From positions 124,001 through 188,000 of the forward strand of contig NZ_FQUR01000009.1 in NCBI RefSeq assembly GCF_900129115.1: a stretch of DNA of 64,000 bases. Direction: 5' to 3'. The stretch comes from Thermoanaerobacter uzonensis DSM 18761. Lineage in GTDB: Bacteria > Bacillota > Thermoanaerobacteria > Thermoanaerobacterales > Thermoanaerobacteraceae. The translations under genes and the position numbers were made by a program. Positions 26,464-35,021 of this stretch are shown piece after piece. The stretch's first letter is position 1; each line of letters starts with the position of its first letter. The notes under the pieces are model-generated. The model searched no databases, was not told the DNA's origin, and saw only the letters and a program-made list of their open reading frames with translations.

Positions 26464-27762
26464 ATGACACAATTGGAATACGCCCTTTCAGGCATTGTCA
26501 CAAAAGAGATGAAAACAGTCGCAGAGTATGAAGGAGTAGACGAAGAATTTATTTTAGAAGGAGTTAAAAAAGGAGAAATAGTAATACCATCAAACATTAA
26601 CCACAAAAACCTCATTCCCAAAGGGATAGGAAGGGGTTTATCGACAAAAATAAATGCCAATATAGGAACCTCTGATGCATACACTGAAATTGACAAAGAA
26701 ATTGAAAAATTAAATGTTGCTGTAAAAGCTGGAGCAGATGCGGTAATGGATTTAAGCACAGGAGGTGACATTAACCAATCTCGTAGAAAAATACTTGAAA
26801 ATTCCCCTGTCCCTGTAGGAACTGTCCCCATGTATCAAGCAGCTGTAGAATCTATATCCAAATACGGTAGCATTGTAGCTATGCCTGAAGAATTCATTTT
26901 TGAAGTTATAGAAGAACAAGCAAAAGACGGGGTTGATTTTATTACAGTCCACTGTGGTCTAACATTTGAATCATTGAAAAAGCTTAAAGACAACGGCCGA
27001 GTGATGGATATAGTAAGCCGCGGTGGCTCCTTTACAATTGCTTGGATGCTCCATAACAACAAAGAAAATCCTTTGTATAAACATTTTGATAGACTCCTTG
27101 ATATTGCTAAAAAATATGACATAACTCTAAGCTTAGGAGATGGACTGCGTCCAGGTTGTCTTGAAGATGCTACAGACGCAGCACAAATTCAAGAACTTAT
27201 AATCCTTGGCGAATTGGTAAAGAAATCTCGAGAGGCAGGAGTTCAAGTTATGGTAGAAGGACCTGGGCATGTGCCAATTGACCAAATTGAAGCAAATGTA
27301 AAACTTCAAAAACAACTTTGTCACAACGCTCCTTTTTATGTGCTTGGTCCTATTGTGACTGATATAGCTCCTGGTTATGACCACATAACTTCTGCAATCG
27401 GAGGAGCAATTGCAGCAGCTTCTGGTGCTGATTTCCTTTGCTATGTTACACCCGCTGAACATCTCGGACTTCCAGACAAAGAAGATGTCAAAGAAGGCGT
27501 TATTGCAGCAAAAATAGCTGCCCATGCCGCAGATATCGCAAAAGGCGTAAAAGGTGCTAAAGAAAAAGATTTAACTATGGCTAAAGCCAGAAAAGCCTTA
27601 AACTGGAATGAGCAAATAAAGCTTTCTATAGACCCTGATAAAGCTTTTAAATATCGCGTCAATAAAAACATATCTACAGCCAAAACTTGCAGTATGTGCG
27701 GAAAATTCTGCGCTATGAAAATTGTCAGTGAGTACCTTGGAACTTCAGCTACGACCTGTTAA
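26464..27762 (+). CDS. thiC: Phosphomethylpyrimidine synthase
   Basis: Radical-SAM enzyme that rearranges aminoimidazole ribotide to HMP-phosphate for thiamine. 432 residues from ATG 26464, seven bases after AAGGAGG; the frame continues upstream through the riboswitch, but that is not a credible start. Family core motifs: [39 protein letters not shown], and the C-terminal cluster motif CSMCGKFC (CX2CX4C). The long N-terminal domain of plant and proteobacterial ThiC is absent, as usual in clostridia. It is a single gene here; other thi genes are not in view. Confidence 0.97.
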   Translation: MTQLEYALSGIVTKEMKTVAEYEGVDEEFILEGVKKGEIVIPSNINHKNLIPKGIGRGLSTKINANIGTSDAYTEIDKEIEKLNVAVKAGADAVMDLSTGGDINQSRRKILENSPVPVGTVPMYQAAVESISKYGSIVAMPEEFIFEVIEEQAKDGVDFITVHCGLTFESLKKLKDNGRVMDIVSRGGSFTIAWMLHNNKENPLYKHFDRLLDIAKKYDITLSLGDGLRPGCLEDATDAAQIQELIILGELVKKSREAGVQVMVEGPGHVPIDQIEANVKLQKQLCHNAPFYVLGPIVTDIAPGYDHITSAIGGAIAAASGADFLCYVTPAEHLGLPDKEDVKEGVIAAKIAAHAADIAKGVKGAKEKDLTMAKARKALNWNEQIKLSIDPDKAFKYRVNKNISTAKTCSMCGKFCAMKIVSEYLGTSATTC

Positions 27763-27780
27763 TATCCTTTTGCCTTCCCC

Positions 27781-27810
27781 TTGATTTTCTTTACTAATTT
27801 CTGCTATAAT
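27781..27810 (+). promoter_or_regulatory. Promoter of the rubredoxin gene
   Basis: TTGATT (27781-27786), 18 bases, TATAAT (27805-27810) preceded by TGC. Confidence 0.7.
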
Positions 27811-27838
27811 AAAGGAAAATATCAAGGGGGTATTTTTT

Positions 27839-27997
27839 ATGGAAAAGTGGCAATGCACAGTATGTGGGTACATCTATGATCCAGAAGAAGGAGACCCATC
27901 ACAAGGAATTGAACCAGGAACTCCTTTTGAAGAATTGCCTGACGATTGGGTTTGTCCTGACTGCGGGGTAGGAAAAGATATGTTTGAAAAAATATGA
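27839..27997 (+). CDS. Rubredoxin
   Basis: A 52-residue single-iron electron carrier. The iron ligands form two CX2C pairs: C6-T-V-C9-GY and C39-P-D-C42-G. The hydrophobic core signature [10 protein letters not shown] and the PDDWVCP turn are typical. AGGGGGT lies eight bases before the ATG. It has its own promoter and terminator, so it is a single-gene unit. Rubredoxins in anaerobes commonly pass electrons to superoxide reductase, rubrerythrin or flavoproteins; none is adjacent, so the partner is unknown. Confidence 0.96.
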   Translation: MEKWQCTVCGYIYDPEEGDPSQGIEPGTPFEELPDDWVCPDCGVGKDMFEKI

Positions 27998-28020
27998 GAG
28001 AGCGATTGCTCTCTTTTTTT
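27998..28020 (+). terminator. Terminator of the rubredoxin gene
   Basis: GAGAGC-GATT-GCTCTC followed by seven T residues. Confidence 0.9.
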
Positions 28021-28114
28021 ATTGATTTTTAATAAGATTCATATTATTATAGTTGTATGAAATCACTATACTCAAACAAAGATATAATTAAACTGTGGAG
28101 GGCGTGTAAATTTA

Positions 28115-29254
28115 ATGAGTGAAGGTTTTAGGAGGTTAACTCCTGAAGAAGCTTTAGAAATTATAAAAAAACAACAGCGAGGAAAATTAAAAATATTCTT
28201 AGGATATGCTCCTGGTGTTGGAAAAACTTATGCAATGCTCAATGAAGGCAACAGGCGTCTTAAAAGAGGTCAAGATGTAGTAATAGGTTATGTGGAAACT
28301 CATGGAAGAAAAGAGACAGAAGCCCAAATAGGAAATTTAGAAATAATCCCTCGAAAAAAAATTGAATACCACGGCATGATATTAGAAGAAATGGATACCG
28401 ACGCCATAATTGCTCGTAAACCAGAAGTAGTTTTGATAGATGAATTAGCGCATACAAATGCACCTGGCTCTAAACACAAAAAAAGATATGAAGATGTAGA
28501 AGAAATTTTAAGTCATGGAATAAATGTAATTACAACACTTAACATCCAACATTTAGAAAGTTTAAATGACGTTATTCAACAAATCACAGGTGTTGCTGTA
28601 AGAGAAACAATCCCTGACAGCATAGTCGATAACGCAGATGAAATTGTTGCTGTAGATTTGACTCCTGATGCTTTGCTTAATCGATTAAAAAGAGGAGATA
28701 TTTATCCAGTAAGCAAGGTCAATGAGTGTCTATCTAACTTTTTTAGAAAAGGAAATTTAAATGCTTTAAGAGAGTTAATGCTAAGACTTACCGCCGAAGA
28801 AGTAGATATAGAATTAGAAGAATATATGAAAGAGCATGGAATAACTGATACATGGGAAACAAATGAAAAAATAATGGTGTGCATAACACCAAACCCACTA
28901 TCTAAAAAGCTTATAAGAAGGGGTGCAAGGAGAGCAAGAAGATTCAAATGTGATTGGGTAGTAGTATATGTAAACTGTACACATTTTCTTGCACCTAAAC
29001 TTACTGAAAAAGATAAAGAAGTTTTAGAAAGCCATTTTATGTTAGCAAAACAATTAGGGGCAGAAGTCTACACATTGACAGGAAAAAGCGTGTCTGATGA
29101 ACTTTTAAAATTTGCAAAGCAAATGCACATTACACAAATAATAATAGGGCATTCTCAAAGGTCAAGACTACAAACCTTTTTTAGAGGTTCTACTGTTATA
29201 AAGTTAATTAAAAAAGCAAAAAATATAGAAATTCACGTAATACCTTATAAATAA
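28115..29254 (+). CDS. Stand-alone KdpD-type sensor with USP domain, no kinase
   Basis: 379 residues matching only the cytoplasmic input part of KdpD. The KdpD N-terminal domain has Walker A YAPGVGKTY at 31-39, GYVETHGRKET and a Walker B-like LIDELAHTNAPGS. A universal-stress-protein domain follows from about 250 (VCITPNPLSKKLIRRGARRA to the end). The four-helix membrane domain and histidine kinase of full KdpD are absent, and no kdpFABC or kdpE is nearby. It is followed 30 bases later by an NhaC-type antiporter, so a role in ion or nucleotide sensing linked to that transporter is an inference. The family is also found as short KdpD forms in other clostridia. Confidence 0.88.
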   Translation: MSEGFRRLTPEEALEIIKKQQRGKLKIFLGYAPGVGKTYAMLNEGNRRLKRGQDVVIGYVETHGRKETEAQIGNLEIIPRKKIEYHGMILEEMDTDAIIARKPEVVLIDELAHTNAPGSKHKKRYEDVEEILSHGINVITTLNIQHLESLNDVIQQITGVAVRETIPDSIVDNADEIVAVDLTPDALLNRLKRGDIYPVSKVNECLSNFFRKGNLNALRELMLRLTAEEVDIELEEYMKEHGITDTWETNEKIMVCITPNPLSKKLIRRGARRARRFKCDWVVVYVNCTHFLAPKLTEKDKEVLESHFMLAKQLGAEVYTLTGKSVSDELLKFAKQMHITQIIIGHSQRSRLQTFFRGSTVIKLIKKAKNIEIHVIPYK

Positions 29255-29284
29255 CTTCTTCATTACTAAAAGGAGCAGTGAAAA

Positions 29285-30649
29285 ATGGAAAACAAATTTA
29301 GAATCTCACTCATAACTTTTTTGTTAATTTTAGCCATAACTATGACAATGGTATTAGTGTTTAACCAACCTCCCTATATACCGCTTTTTATAAGCTATAT
29401 AATAACCTTTGCTATTGTTTTGATAAACGGTTTTTCGCCTCAAGAACTTATCAATATGTCAATTAAAGGAATTAAAAAAGGTATAAATGTGATGATTATA
29501 CTCCTTTTGATAGGAGCCCTCGTTGCCTTGTGGAAACAAAATGGAACCCTTCCTGCTCTTATTTACTACGCCTCCCACTTTTTAAAACCACAAGCTTTTT
29601 TGTTGGTGTCTTTTATCACAACCTCTATTATCTCAATGATTTTAGGTACAGCCGTAGGAACCGCTAGTACTATTGGAATAGTAATAATGGGACTAGCCCA
29701 TGGCTTTGGCTATTCTCTTCCAATAGTTGCTGGTGCAGTAATATCCGGTTCTTTTATAGGAGATAGGACTTCTCCCCTTGCAGGAAATGTTATTCTTCTG
29801 TCAGATATGGCAGAAATTGGACAATACAATGTACTTAAATCTCTTTTTAAAACTGCGATTCCTACTTTTGTATTAACTGGTTTATTATACTATCTTTTAA
29901 GTCTTCACATTAATATTTCTTCGCCTTACACTTTTGACAATCTTGCAGCTATAATTTTGAAAAATTATAAAATAAACTTTTTCTTGTTTTTAGCTCCTAT
30001 AATGATTATAACTTTGGCTTTTTTCAGGATTTCTACAAAGATAAATCTTTCAATTGCTGTCCTTCTCTCCTACTTTGTCTCTTTACTAAATGGTTATAAC
30101 CCTACAGATTCTTTAAAAGTCATTATGTTGGGAAATATCTCTAATATTCCAGAATTTAAATCTATCTTTTCAGGAGGAGGTATGATTTCCATCTTCCCAA
30201 TGATAGGAGTAGTAACCTTTGCTACCGCTCTTTCTGGAATATTAGAAGGAACAGGAATTATAAAAGCAGTTTTTAGAAAAGCCCAAAAAATTAAAAACCC
30301 TAAAATTGCCTATTTGGTCACAATGTTATTAAGCACTTTAATGGCAGTAATAACTTGTAATCAAGCTCTTTCTGTAATTTTACCTTCCCGCATAATGCTG
30401 GAGGTCTTTAAAAGTCTTAACGTAAAAAATGATATGATGGTAAGAGCAATAGCAGATTCAGGCATGATACTTGCCGGAATAATACCTTGGAACTTAGCAG
30501 CAATGCTTCCTTCTGCAGTTTTAGGAGTAAAAGTAATTGATTACCTTCCCTATGCTTATTTAAATCTATTATTCCCTATATTATCAATACTTACCGTGTT
30601 TATAGAAAGTAATAAGCAATATAGCAATGCTACAACAGAAGAATTTTGA
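29285..30649 (+). CDS. Na+/H+ antiporter, NhaC family
   Basis: A 454-residue integral membrane protein with roughly eleven hydrophobic segments. The NhaC signature is clear: GTAVGTASTIGIVIMG followed by GAVISGSFIGDRTSPL, and a second half with LMAVITCNQALSVILPSR. The family exchanges Na+ for H+; a few members exchange other pairs such as malate/lactate, so the substrate is inferred. AAAGGAG lies before the ATG. It is probably co-transcribed with the KdpD-type sensor upstream. Confidence 0.88.
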   Translation: MENKFRISLITFLLILAITMTMVLVFNQPPYIPLFISYIITFAIVLINGFSPQELINMSIKGIKKGINVMIILLLIGALVALWKQNGTLPALIYYASHFLKPQAFLLVSFITTSIISMILGTAVGTASTIGIVIMGLAHGFGYSLPIVAGAVISGSFIGDRTSPLAGNVILLSDMAEIGQYNVLKSLFKTAIPTFVLTGLLYYLLSLHINISSPYTFDNLAAIILKNYKINFFLFLAPIMIITLAFFRISTKINLSIAVLLSYFVSLLNGYNPTDSLKVIMLGNISNIPEFKSIFSGGGMISIFPMIGVVTFATALSGILEGTGIIKAVFRKAQKIKNPKIAYLVTMLLSTLMAVITCNQALSVILPSRIMLEVFKSLNVKNDMMVRAIADSGMILAGIIPWNLAAMLPSAVLGVKVIDYLPYAYLNLLFPILSILTVFIESNKQYSNATTEEF

Positions 30650-30833
30650 AGAGTGTTAAAGCTAAGACTTTTTCATTCCGATTCTATTTGTAAAAAAAAG
30701 AATAAAATCCTGCTTTTTATGTTAAAAGAAGCAATATGACAAAACTTTATCAATTCTTATTGCAAAAAGTAAAAAAATATATCAATATTATAATAGATAG
30801 CGCATTCATCTTAAAAACTCGGAGGGAGACATT

Positions 30834-31349
30834 ATGGATGTAATTGAATTAGCTGCTCATTTGATGGCATTATCAGCGAGAACAGCACCTAAAGCAACTG
30901 GAAAAGACTTTATAGAAACAAAAGTAATTACAGGTGAAGACCTCATAAGGTTAAAAGAGGATATGATAAAATATGGTGAAGAATCCGGAAAGAAAAATTT
31001 TGACAGGGATGCTAAAAACGTCGCTAACTCCAGTGCAGTACTTTTAATTTCATTAAGTAAACCAGAAAAAGTTGGACTAAATTGTGGCGCCTGCGGTTAT
31101 AATCTTTGCACTAGTCTAAGGGATTTTAGAGAAGGTACAGAATTCGCAGGTCCTATATGTGCATGGAGACTCATCGATTTAGGAATAGCAGTGGGATCTG
31201 CAGTTAAAACCGCCAGTCTTTTGAATGTGGATAACCGAGTTATGTATAGAATAGGTGTAAGTGCAAGAAGGCTAAAATTAATTGAAGGAGAAATTGTTAT
31301 AGGCATTCCTCTTTCTGCGACAGGTAAAAACATATATTTTGACAGATAA
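30834..31349 (+). CDS. DUF2148 ferredoxin-domain protein
   Basis: 171 residues, full length for DUF2148, an anaerobe-associated family of unknown function. N-terminal MDVIELAAHLMALSARTAPKATG, a cysteine cluster GLNCGACGYNLCTS, and a further conserved Cys in GPICAWRLIDLGIAVGSA. The cysteines suggest an iron-sulfur cluster, but this is not demonstrated. GGAGGGAG lies before the ATG. A TATAAT at 30789-30794 may be its -10. It ends just before the terminator that carries repeat copy 2. Confidence 0.88.
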   Translation: MDVIELAAHLMALSARTAPKATGKDFIETKVITGEDLIRLKEDMIKYGEESGKKNFDRDAKNVANSSAVLLISLSKPEKVGLNCGACGYNLCTSLRDFREGTEFAGPICAWRLIDLGIAVGSAVKTASLLNVDNRVMYRIGVSARRLKLIEGEIVIGIPLSATGKNIYFDR

Positions 31350-31353
31350 AAAT

Positions 31354-31374
31354 GCCAGGACTAACCTGGCGTTT
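31354..31374 (+). terminator. Terminator of the DUF2148 gene, left flank of repeat copy 2
   Basis: GCCAGG-ACTAA-CCTGGC then GTTT. It matches 31645-31665 at 19 of 21 positions in the same orientation, so it looks like one half of a target duplication. Confidence 0.75.
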
Positions 31375-31644
31375 CAGTTTGTCGACAAAGAACCAAAAAT
31401 TATTTAAAGTATATATTTTACATCGTTGCTCCGAAGTTCCAAAGCGACAAAGCTAAAGCACGACTTTCGGATTACGGCGTGGTACCGGGCACATTCGACG
31501 TCCTGTCTCAAGTGCCCGCCTCCGCCCTCCTTGGCTTCGGCCCCTCCTCCATCCTCAGTCTTGCTAAGCTTTGTTAGCACTTTGTCACAAGTCGCAACTT
31601 ATGTAAAATATCTACTTTGCGAAAGTTTGTCATCAGTCTGAAAC
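31375..31644. repeat. Terminator-inserted hairpin element, copy 2
   Basis: Same element as at 10433 and 60101. Left arm 31406-31423 pairs with right arm 31601-31618 at 17 of 18 positions. Both arms carry TTTTACAT/ATGTAAAA where the other copies have the G-C version. The inner stem 31447-31454/31567-31574 reads ACAAAGCT/AGCTTTGT against ACAAAACT/AGTTTTGT in copy 1. The core CGGGCAC/GTGCCCG and GGC-TTCG-GCC hairpins are retained, but the GGCAGGG/CCCTGCC pairing is lost. It lies between convergent genes. A 71-codon open frame across it is not conserved in the other copies. Confidence 0.85.
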
Positions 31645-31665
31645 GTCAGAACTAACCTGGCGTTT
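31645..31665 (-). terminator. Terminator of the transketolase operon, right flank of repeat copy 2
   Basis: Minus strand: CGCCAG, loop, CTGACG, then TTTCAG; G-U pairing allows the stem. On the plus strand it also reads as a terminator with TTTTTT. Confidence 0.7.
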
Positions 31666-31666
31666 T

Positions 31667-32587
31667 TTAAAATGACTTAGCCGTTTTTACAATGTCCTCC
31701 GCTGTCAAACCATAATGTCTTAAAAGCTCTTTAGGTGAACCGGATTGTCCAAATTCATCTCTTATCCCAATTCTCTTTATTTTCACTGGATATTCCTCTG
31801 AAAGAACCTCTGCTACTGCCGAACCAAGCCCGCCTATTATGCTGTGCTCTTCTGCTGTTATAACTTTGCCCGTCTTTTTAGCTACTTCTACTATTAAATC
31901 TTTGTCTATCGGCTTTATGGTGTGGATGTTCACCACTGTCGCATCTATTCCCTCTTCCTTTAGTTTATCTGCTGCTTCAATCGCTATGGCTACCATTATC
32001 CCTGTCGCTATTATCGCTACGTCTTTTCCTTCTCTTATTACTTCACCTTTCCCTAATTCAAATTTGTAGTTTTGATCGTGTATATCTGGTACTGCCATCC
32101 TCCCTAGCCTTATGTATACTGGCCCATAGTGATCTGCCGCCGCAAATATGGCCTGTCTCGTCTCTTCTGCATCCGCCGGGTTTATTACCACCATCCCAGG
32201 TATTCCTCTCATAAGGGATATATCCTCTATTGATTGGTGGGTCGCTCCGTCTTCTCCTACTGTTATGCCAGCATGGGTAGCTGCTATTTTTACGTTTAAG
32301 TGCGGATAACCTATGGAGTTTCTTACTTGTTCGTATGCTCTTCCTGTTGCAAATATGGCAAAGGTACTGGCAAAAGGAATTTTCCCACAGGTAGCAAGTC
32401 CTGCTGCTGTTACCATCATGTCTTGCTCTGATATTCCCATGTTAAAGAATCTATCTGGATATACTTTTTGAAAATCTGCTGTTTTTGTAGATTTTGATAA
32501 GTCTGCGTCTAATACTACTATATTTTTGTTTTTTGCGCCTAATTCTACTAAGGCTTTCCCATAGGCTTCTCTTGTCGCTGTAGCCAT
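31667..32587 (-). CDS. Transketolase, C-terminal subunit
   Basis: 306 residues: pyrimidine-binding domain (FFNMGISEQDMMVTAAGLA, with the catalytic Glu that activates TPP; GEDGATHQSIEDI) and the C-terminal domain (ITAEEHSIIGGLGSAVAEVL). Together with the N-terminal subunit it transfers two-carbon units in the pentose phosphate pathway. Split transketolases are usual in archaea and many thermophilic clostridia. The start lies right at the stop of the N-terminal subunit gene. Last gene of a long operon, ending in the terminator next to repeat copy 2. Confidence 0.94.
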   Translation of the reverse strand: MATATREAYGKALVELGAKNKNIVVLDADLSKSTKTADFQKVYPDRFFNMGISEQDMMVTAAGLATCGKIPFASTFAIFATGRAYEQVRNSIGYPHLNVKIAATHAGITVGEDGATHQSIEDISLMRGIPGMVVINPADAEETRQAIFAAADHYGPVYIRLGRMAVPDIHDQNYKFELGKGEVIREGKDVAIIATGIMVAIAIEAADKLKEEGIDATVVNIHTIKPIDKDLIVEVAKKTGKVITAEEHSIIGGLGSAVAEVLSEEYPVKIKRIGIRDEFGQSGSPKELLRHYGLTAEDIVKTAKSF

Positions 32588-33409
32588 TTATACTTCACTC
32601 CCTTCAAGTTCTTGTATAGCTTTTTGTCTTTGTTCTTCGTTAGGCGCACTGCCATGCCATCCTACTTGATTTTCCATGAAGGATACGCCTTTCCCTTTTA
32701 TTGTATGAGCTATTATCAATGTAGGTCTTCCTTTTGTAGCTTTTGCTTCTTCTATGGCCCTGTCTATTTGGTCAAAGTCGTGGCCGTCTATTTCTATTAC
32801 GTGCCATCCAAAAGCTTTAAATTTTTCATTTACTGGTTCTATGTTTTTTACTTCTCTGTTTGGACCATCTATTTGTAAGCCGTTAAAGTCAAGTATTGCT
32901 GTTAAGTTGTCCAATTTGTAATGGGCTGCTGTCATAGCTGCTTCCCATATTTGCCCTTCCTGCAATTCTCCATCTCCTAATATTACATAAACTCTATAAT
33001 CCTTTTTATCTAGCTTCCCTGCTAATGCCATACCATTCGCAGCAGAGAGCCCTTGCCCTAATGACCCTGTGGTCATATCAAGTCCCGGTGTGGATTTCAT
33101 ATCGGGATGCCCTTGAAGTATTGAGCCAAGCTTTCTTAAAGTTTTTAACTCTTCTTTTGGGAAAAACCCTTTTTCAGCTAATACAGCATACAAGGCAGGA
33201 GCTGCATGACCTTTTGATAAAACGAGTCTATCCCTATCTTCCCATTTGGGATTGTCAGGCTTTACATTCATTTTGTCAAAATAGAGTAGCGTTAAAATAT
33301 CTGTACAGGATAATGACCCCCCAGGATGGCCAGATCCTGCTTCTGCTAACATGTTTATGATGTCTATTCTCACTTCTTTTGCCTTTTGTTTTAAAAATTC
33401 TTTGTTCAT
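32588..33409 (-). CDS. Transketolase, N-terminal (TPP-binding) subunit
   Basis: 273 residues: [29 protein letters not shown], and the TPP-binding motif [24 protein letters not shown]. The pyrimidine and C-terminal domains are encoded separately downstream. GGAGG lies before the ATG, 15 bases after yitT. Similar splits occur in the E1 subunits of 2-oxoacid dehydrogenases, but no lipoyl E2 partner is present and the sequence is transketolase-like. Confidence 0.94.
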   Translation of the reverse strand: MNKEFLKQKAKEVRIDIINMLAEAGSGHPGGSLSCTDILTLLYFDKMNVKPDNPKWEDRDRLVLSKGHAAPALYAVLAEKGFFPKEELKTLRKLGSILQGHPDMKSTPGLDMTTGSLGQGLSAANGMALAGKLDKKDYRVYVILGDGELQEGQIWEAAMTAAHYKLDNLTAILDFNGLQIDGPNREVKNIEPVNEKFKAFGWHVIEIDGHDFDQIDRAIEEAKATKGRPTLIIAHTIKGKGVSFMENQVGWHGSAPNEEQRQKAIQELEGSEV

Positions 33410-33424
33410 ACTAATACCTCCATT

Positions 33425-34270
33425 TTACATGTTTTTAAATCCTTCTCCTAAAACTTCATGGGCTGTTGATAATATCACGAAAGCGTTGGGGTCTATTCTT
33501 TTCACAAGGCTTCTTAAAGTTGTAACTTCTCTACGAGTTACAACACACAATAAAACATTTTTGTCCTTTTTTGAATAACCCCCTCTTCCTTTTAGTTCTG
33601 TTACCCCCCTTTCCATCTCCTCCAATATTGACTTACTAATTTCCTCATACTTATCAGAAATAATTATAGCAATTCTCTCATCGCCACTACCTTCTTGCAT
33701 GAGGTCAATAACTTTGATGGAAATAAATTCAGTAGCTAATGCGTAAAGGGCAAGTTCCGGACTAAAAACTATGCCTGCTAAAGTTATTATTACAAAGTCT
33801 ATTATAAGCAATATTCTACCCACACTTAAAAAGTGTATGTATTTATGCAAGGTCATAGCAGCCATGTCTGTTCCACCAGTTGTTGCTCCATATTTTATCA
33901 CAATGCCTAACCCTACACCCATTATTATACCACCATATACTGCTGCTAACATAGTATCATGGGTAAGTGGTTTTAAAAAAGCCAATGCATCAATAGAAAC
34001 ACCTAATAAAATAGTTGAATAAAGTGTTTTAGCTCCAAAACCTGTTCCTAAAGCTTTAGTCGAAATGATAAAAAGCGGAATATTTATTGCCAATGTAACT
34101 GCTCCAATTGGCCATCCAAACAAATGTTGTAGAACAACTGCAAGTCCACTTACTCCACCAGGAGCAATTTTGTTAGGTGCCAAGAATAGGTCAAGGGACA
34201 AACTAACAAGTAATGTGCCTATCGTAACCCAGAAAAAGTCTATTATTATTTTCTTAAGTGAAACTTTCAT
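33425..34270 (-). CDS. YitT family membrane protein
   Basis: 281 residues: five to six membrane segments in the N-terminal YitT_membrane region (GGVSGLAVVLQHLFGWPIG, GGIIMGVGLGIVIKYGATTGGTD) and a soluble C-terminal DUF2179 domain from about residue 200 (GSGDERIAIIISDKYEEIS, GRGGYSKKDKNVLLCVVTRRE). Function is not established for the family; it is widespread in Firmicutes. It sits between the wall-polymer genes and transketolase in one operon (gaps of 11 and 15 bases). Confidence 0.9.
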   Translation of the reverse strand: MKVSLKKIIIDFFWVTIGTLLVSLSLDLFLAPNKIAPGGVSGLAVVLQHLFGWPIGAVTLAINIPLFIISTKALGTGFGAKTLYSTILLGVSIDALAFLKPLTHDTMLAAVYGGIIMGVGLGIVIKYGATTGGTDMAAMTLHKYIHFLSVGRILLIIDFVIITLAGIVFSPELALYALATEFISIKVIDLMQEGSGDERIAIIISDKYEEISKSILEEMERGVTELKGRGGYSKKDKNVLLCVVTRREVTTLRSLVKRIDPNAFVILSTAHEVLGEGFKNM

Positions 34271-34281
34271 AATACATCCCC

Positions 34282-35019
34282 TTATCGCATGTCAACTTTC
34301 CCTTTGTGTAACAAAACTTTCAGAGCAAATTTAGGAAGTGCCATCATCCTTTTATATCTCCAAGGTTCTTTAATTAACCTGTATAGCCACTCTAAGCCTA
34401 ATTTTCTATATAAATAAGGAGCCCTTTTAGCCTTTCCAGCTATTACATCAAAACTTCCTCCTACCCCCATTGCTATCTTTACTTTTAATTTGTTTCTGTT
34501 TTTATATATCCATTTCTCTTGTTTAGGAGCACCTAAAGCCACAAAAAGAACTTCTGCACCCTTATTATTTATCTCTTCTATGATTTTATTTTCTTCCTCA
34601 TCAGTAAAATAGCCATGATGAGTTCCTACTATTTTCACACTCGGATATAATTTTTCTAAATTGACACGAGCTTGTTCTGCAATTTGAGGAGCTGATCCTA
34701 ATAGATAAATTTTTATATTTCTAGAAGATATATCCTTTATAAATTCCATCATAAGGTCAAAACCTGCTACTCTCTCAGACAGCGGATTTTTAAAAACTTT
34801 TGAAGCAAAAACAATACCACTTCCATCTGGGACATTTAAATCAGTATTATTTAATATTTCCATATATTCTTTATCTTTCTGTGCCATCATTACAATTTCC
34901 GCATTAGGTGTTGCAACAATGTGCAGTCTGTCTTCTTGCAAAAAATTTTTTAAAATCTCTACAGCTTGTTTCATCGTCACTCGATCTATTGGTACCCCAA
35001 ATATATCCAATCTTTCCAT
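34282..35019 (-). CDS. tagA: WecG/TagA/CpsF family glycosyltransferase
   Basis: Probable N-acetylglucosaminyldiphosphoundecaprenol N-acetyl-beta-D-mannosaminyltransferase, which adds ManNAc to the undecaprenyl-PP-GlcNAc carrier for a secondary wall polymer. 245 residues with the family core NVPDGSGIVFASKVF, SERVAGFDLM, IYLLGSAPQIAEQA and FVALGAPKQEKWI. The ATG at 35019 with GAGGTG five bases upstream is preferred over the GTG at 35025, which has no usable ribosome site. Directly downstream of csaB, which fits pyruvylation of the ManNAc-containing polymer that anchors S-layer proteins. Confidence 0.9.
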   Translation of the reverse strand: MERLDIFGVPIDRVTMKQAVEILKNFLQEDRLHIVATPNAEIVMMAQKDKEYMEILNNTDLNVPDGSGIVFASKVFKNPLSERVAGFDLMMEFIKDISSRNIKIYLLGSAPQIAEQARVNLEKLYPSVKIVGTHHGYFTDEEENKIIEEINNKGAEVLFVALGAPKQEKWIYKNRNKLKVKIAMGVGGSFDVIAGKAKRAPYLYRKLGLEWLYRLIKEPWRYKRMMALPKFALKVLLHKGKVDMR

Positions 35020-35021
35020 CT

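Noticed and set aside
26436-27683. Minus-strand frames of 66-131 codons inside thiC
   Set aside because: Shadow frames of a highly conserved gene with no promoter or ribosome site.
28865-29250. Staphylococcal-type c-di-AMP binding motif in the USP domain of the KdpD-like protein
   Set aside because: I could not find the FTAxY-like sequence; the corresponding stretch reads DWVVVYVN. Binding is therefore only a possibility.
31426-31641. 71-codon plus-strand open frame across repeat copy 2
   Set aside because: It lies inside the structured element, has no ribosome site, and the corresponding frame is not kept in copies 1 and 3.
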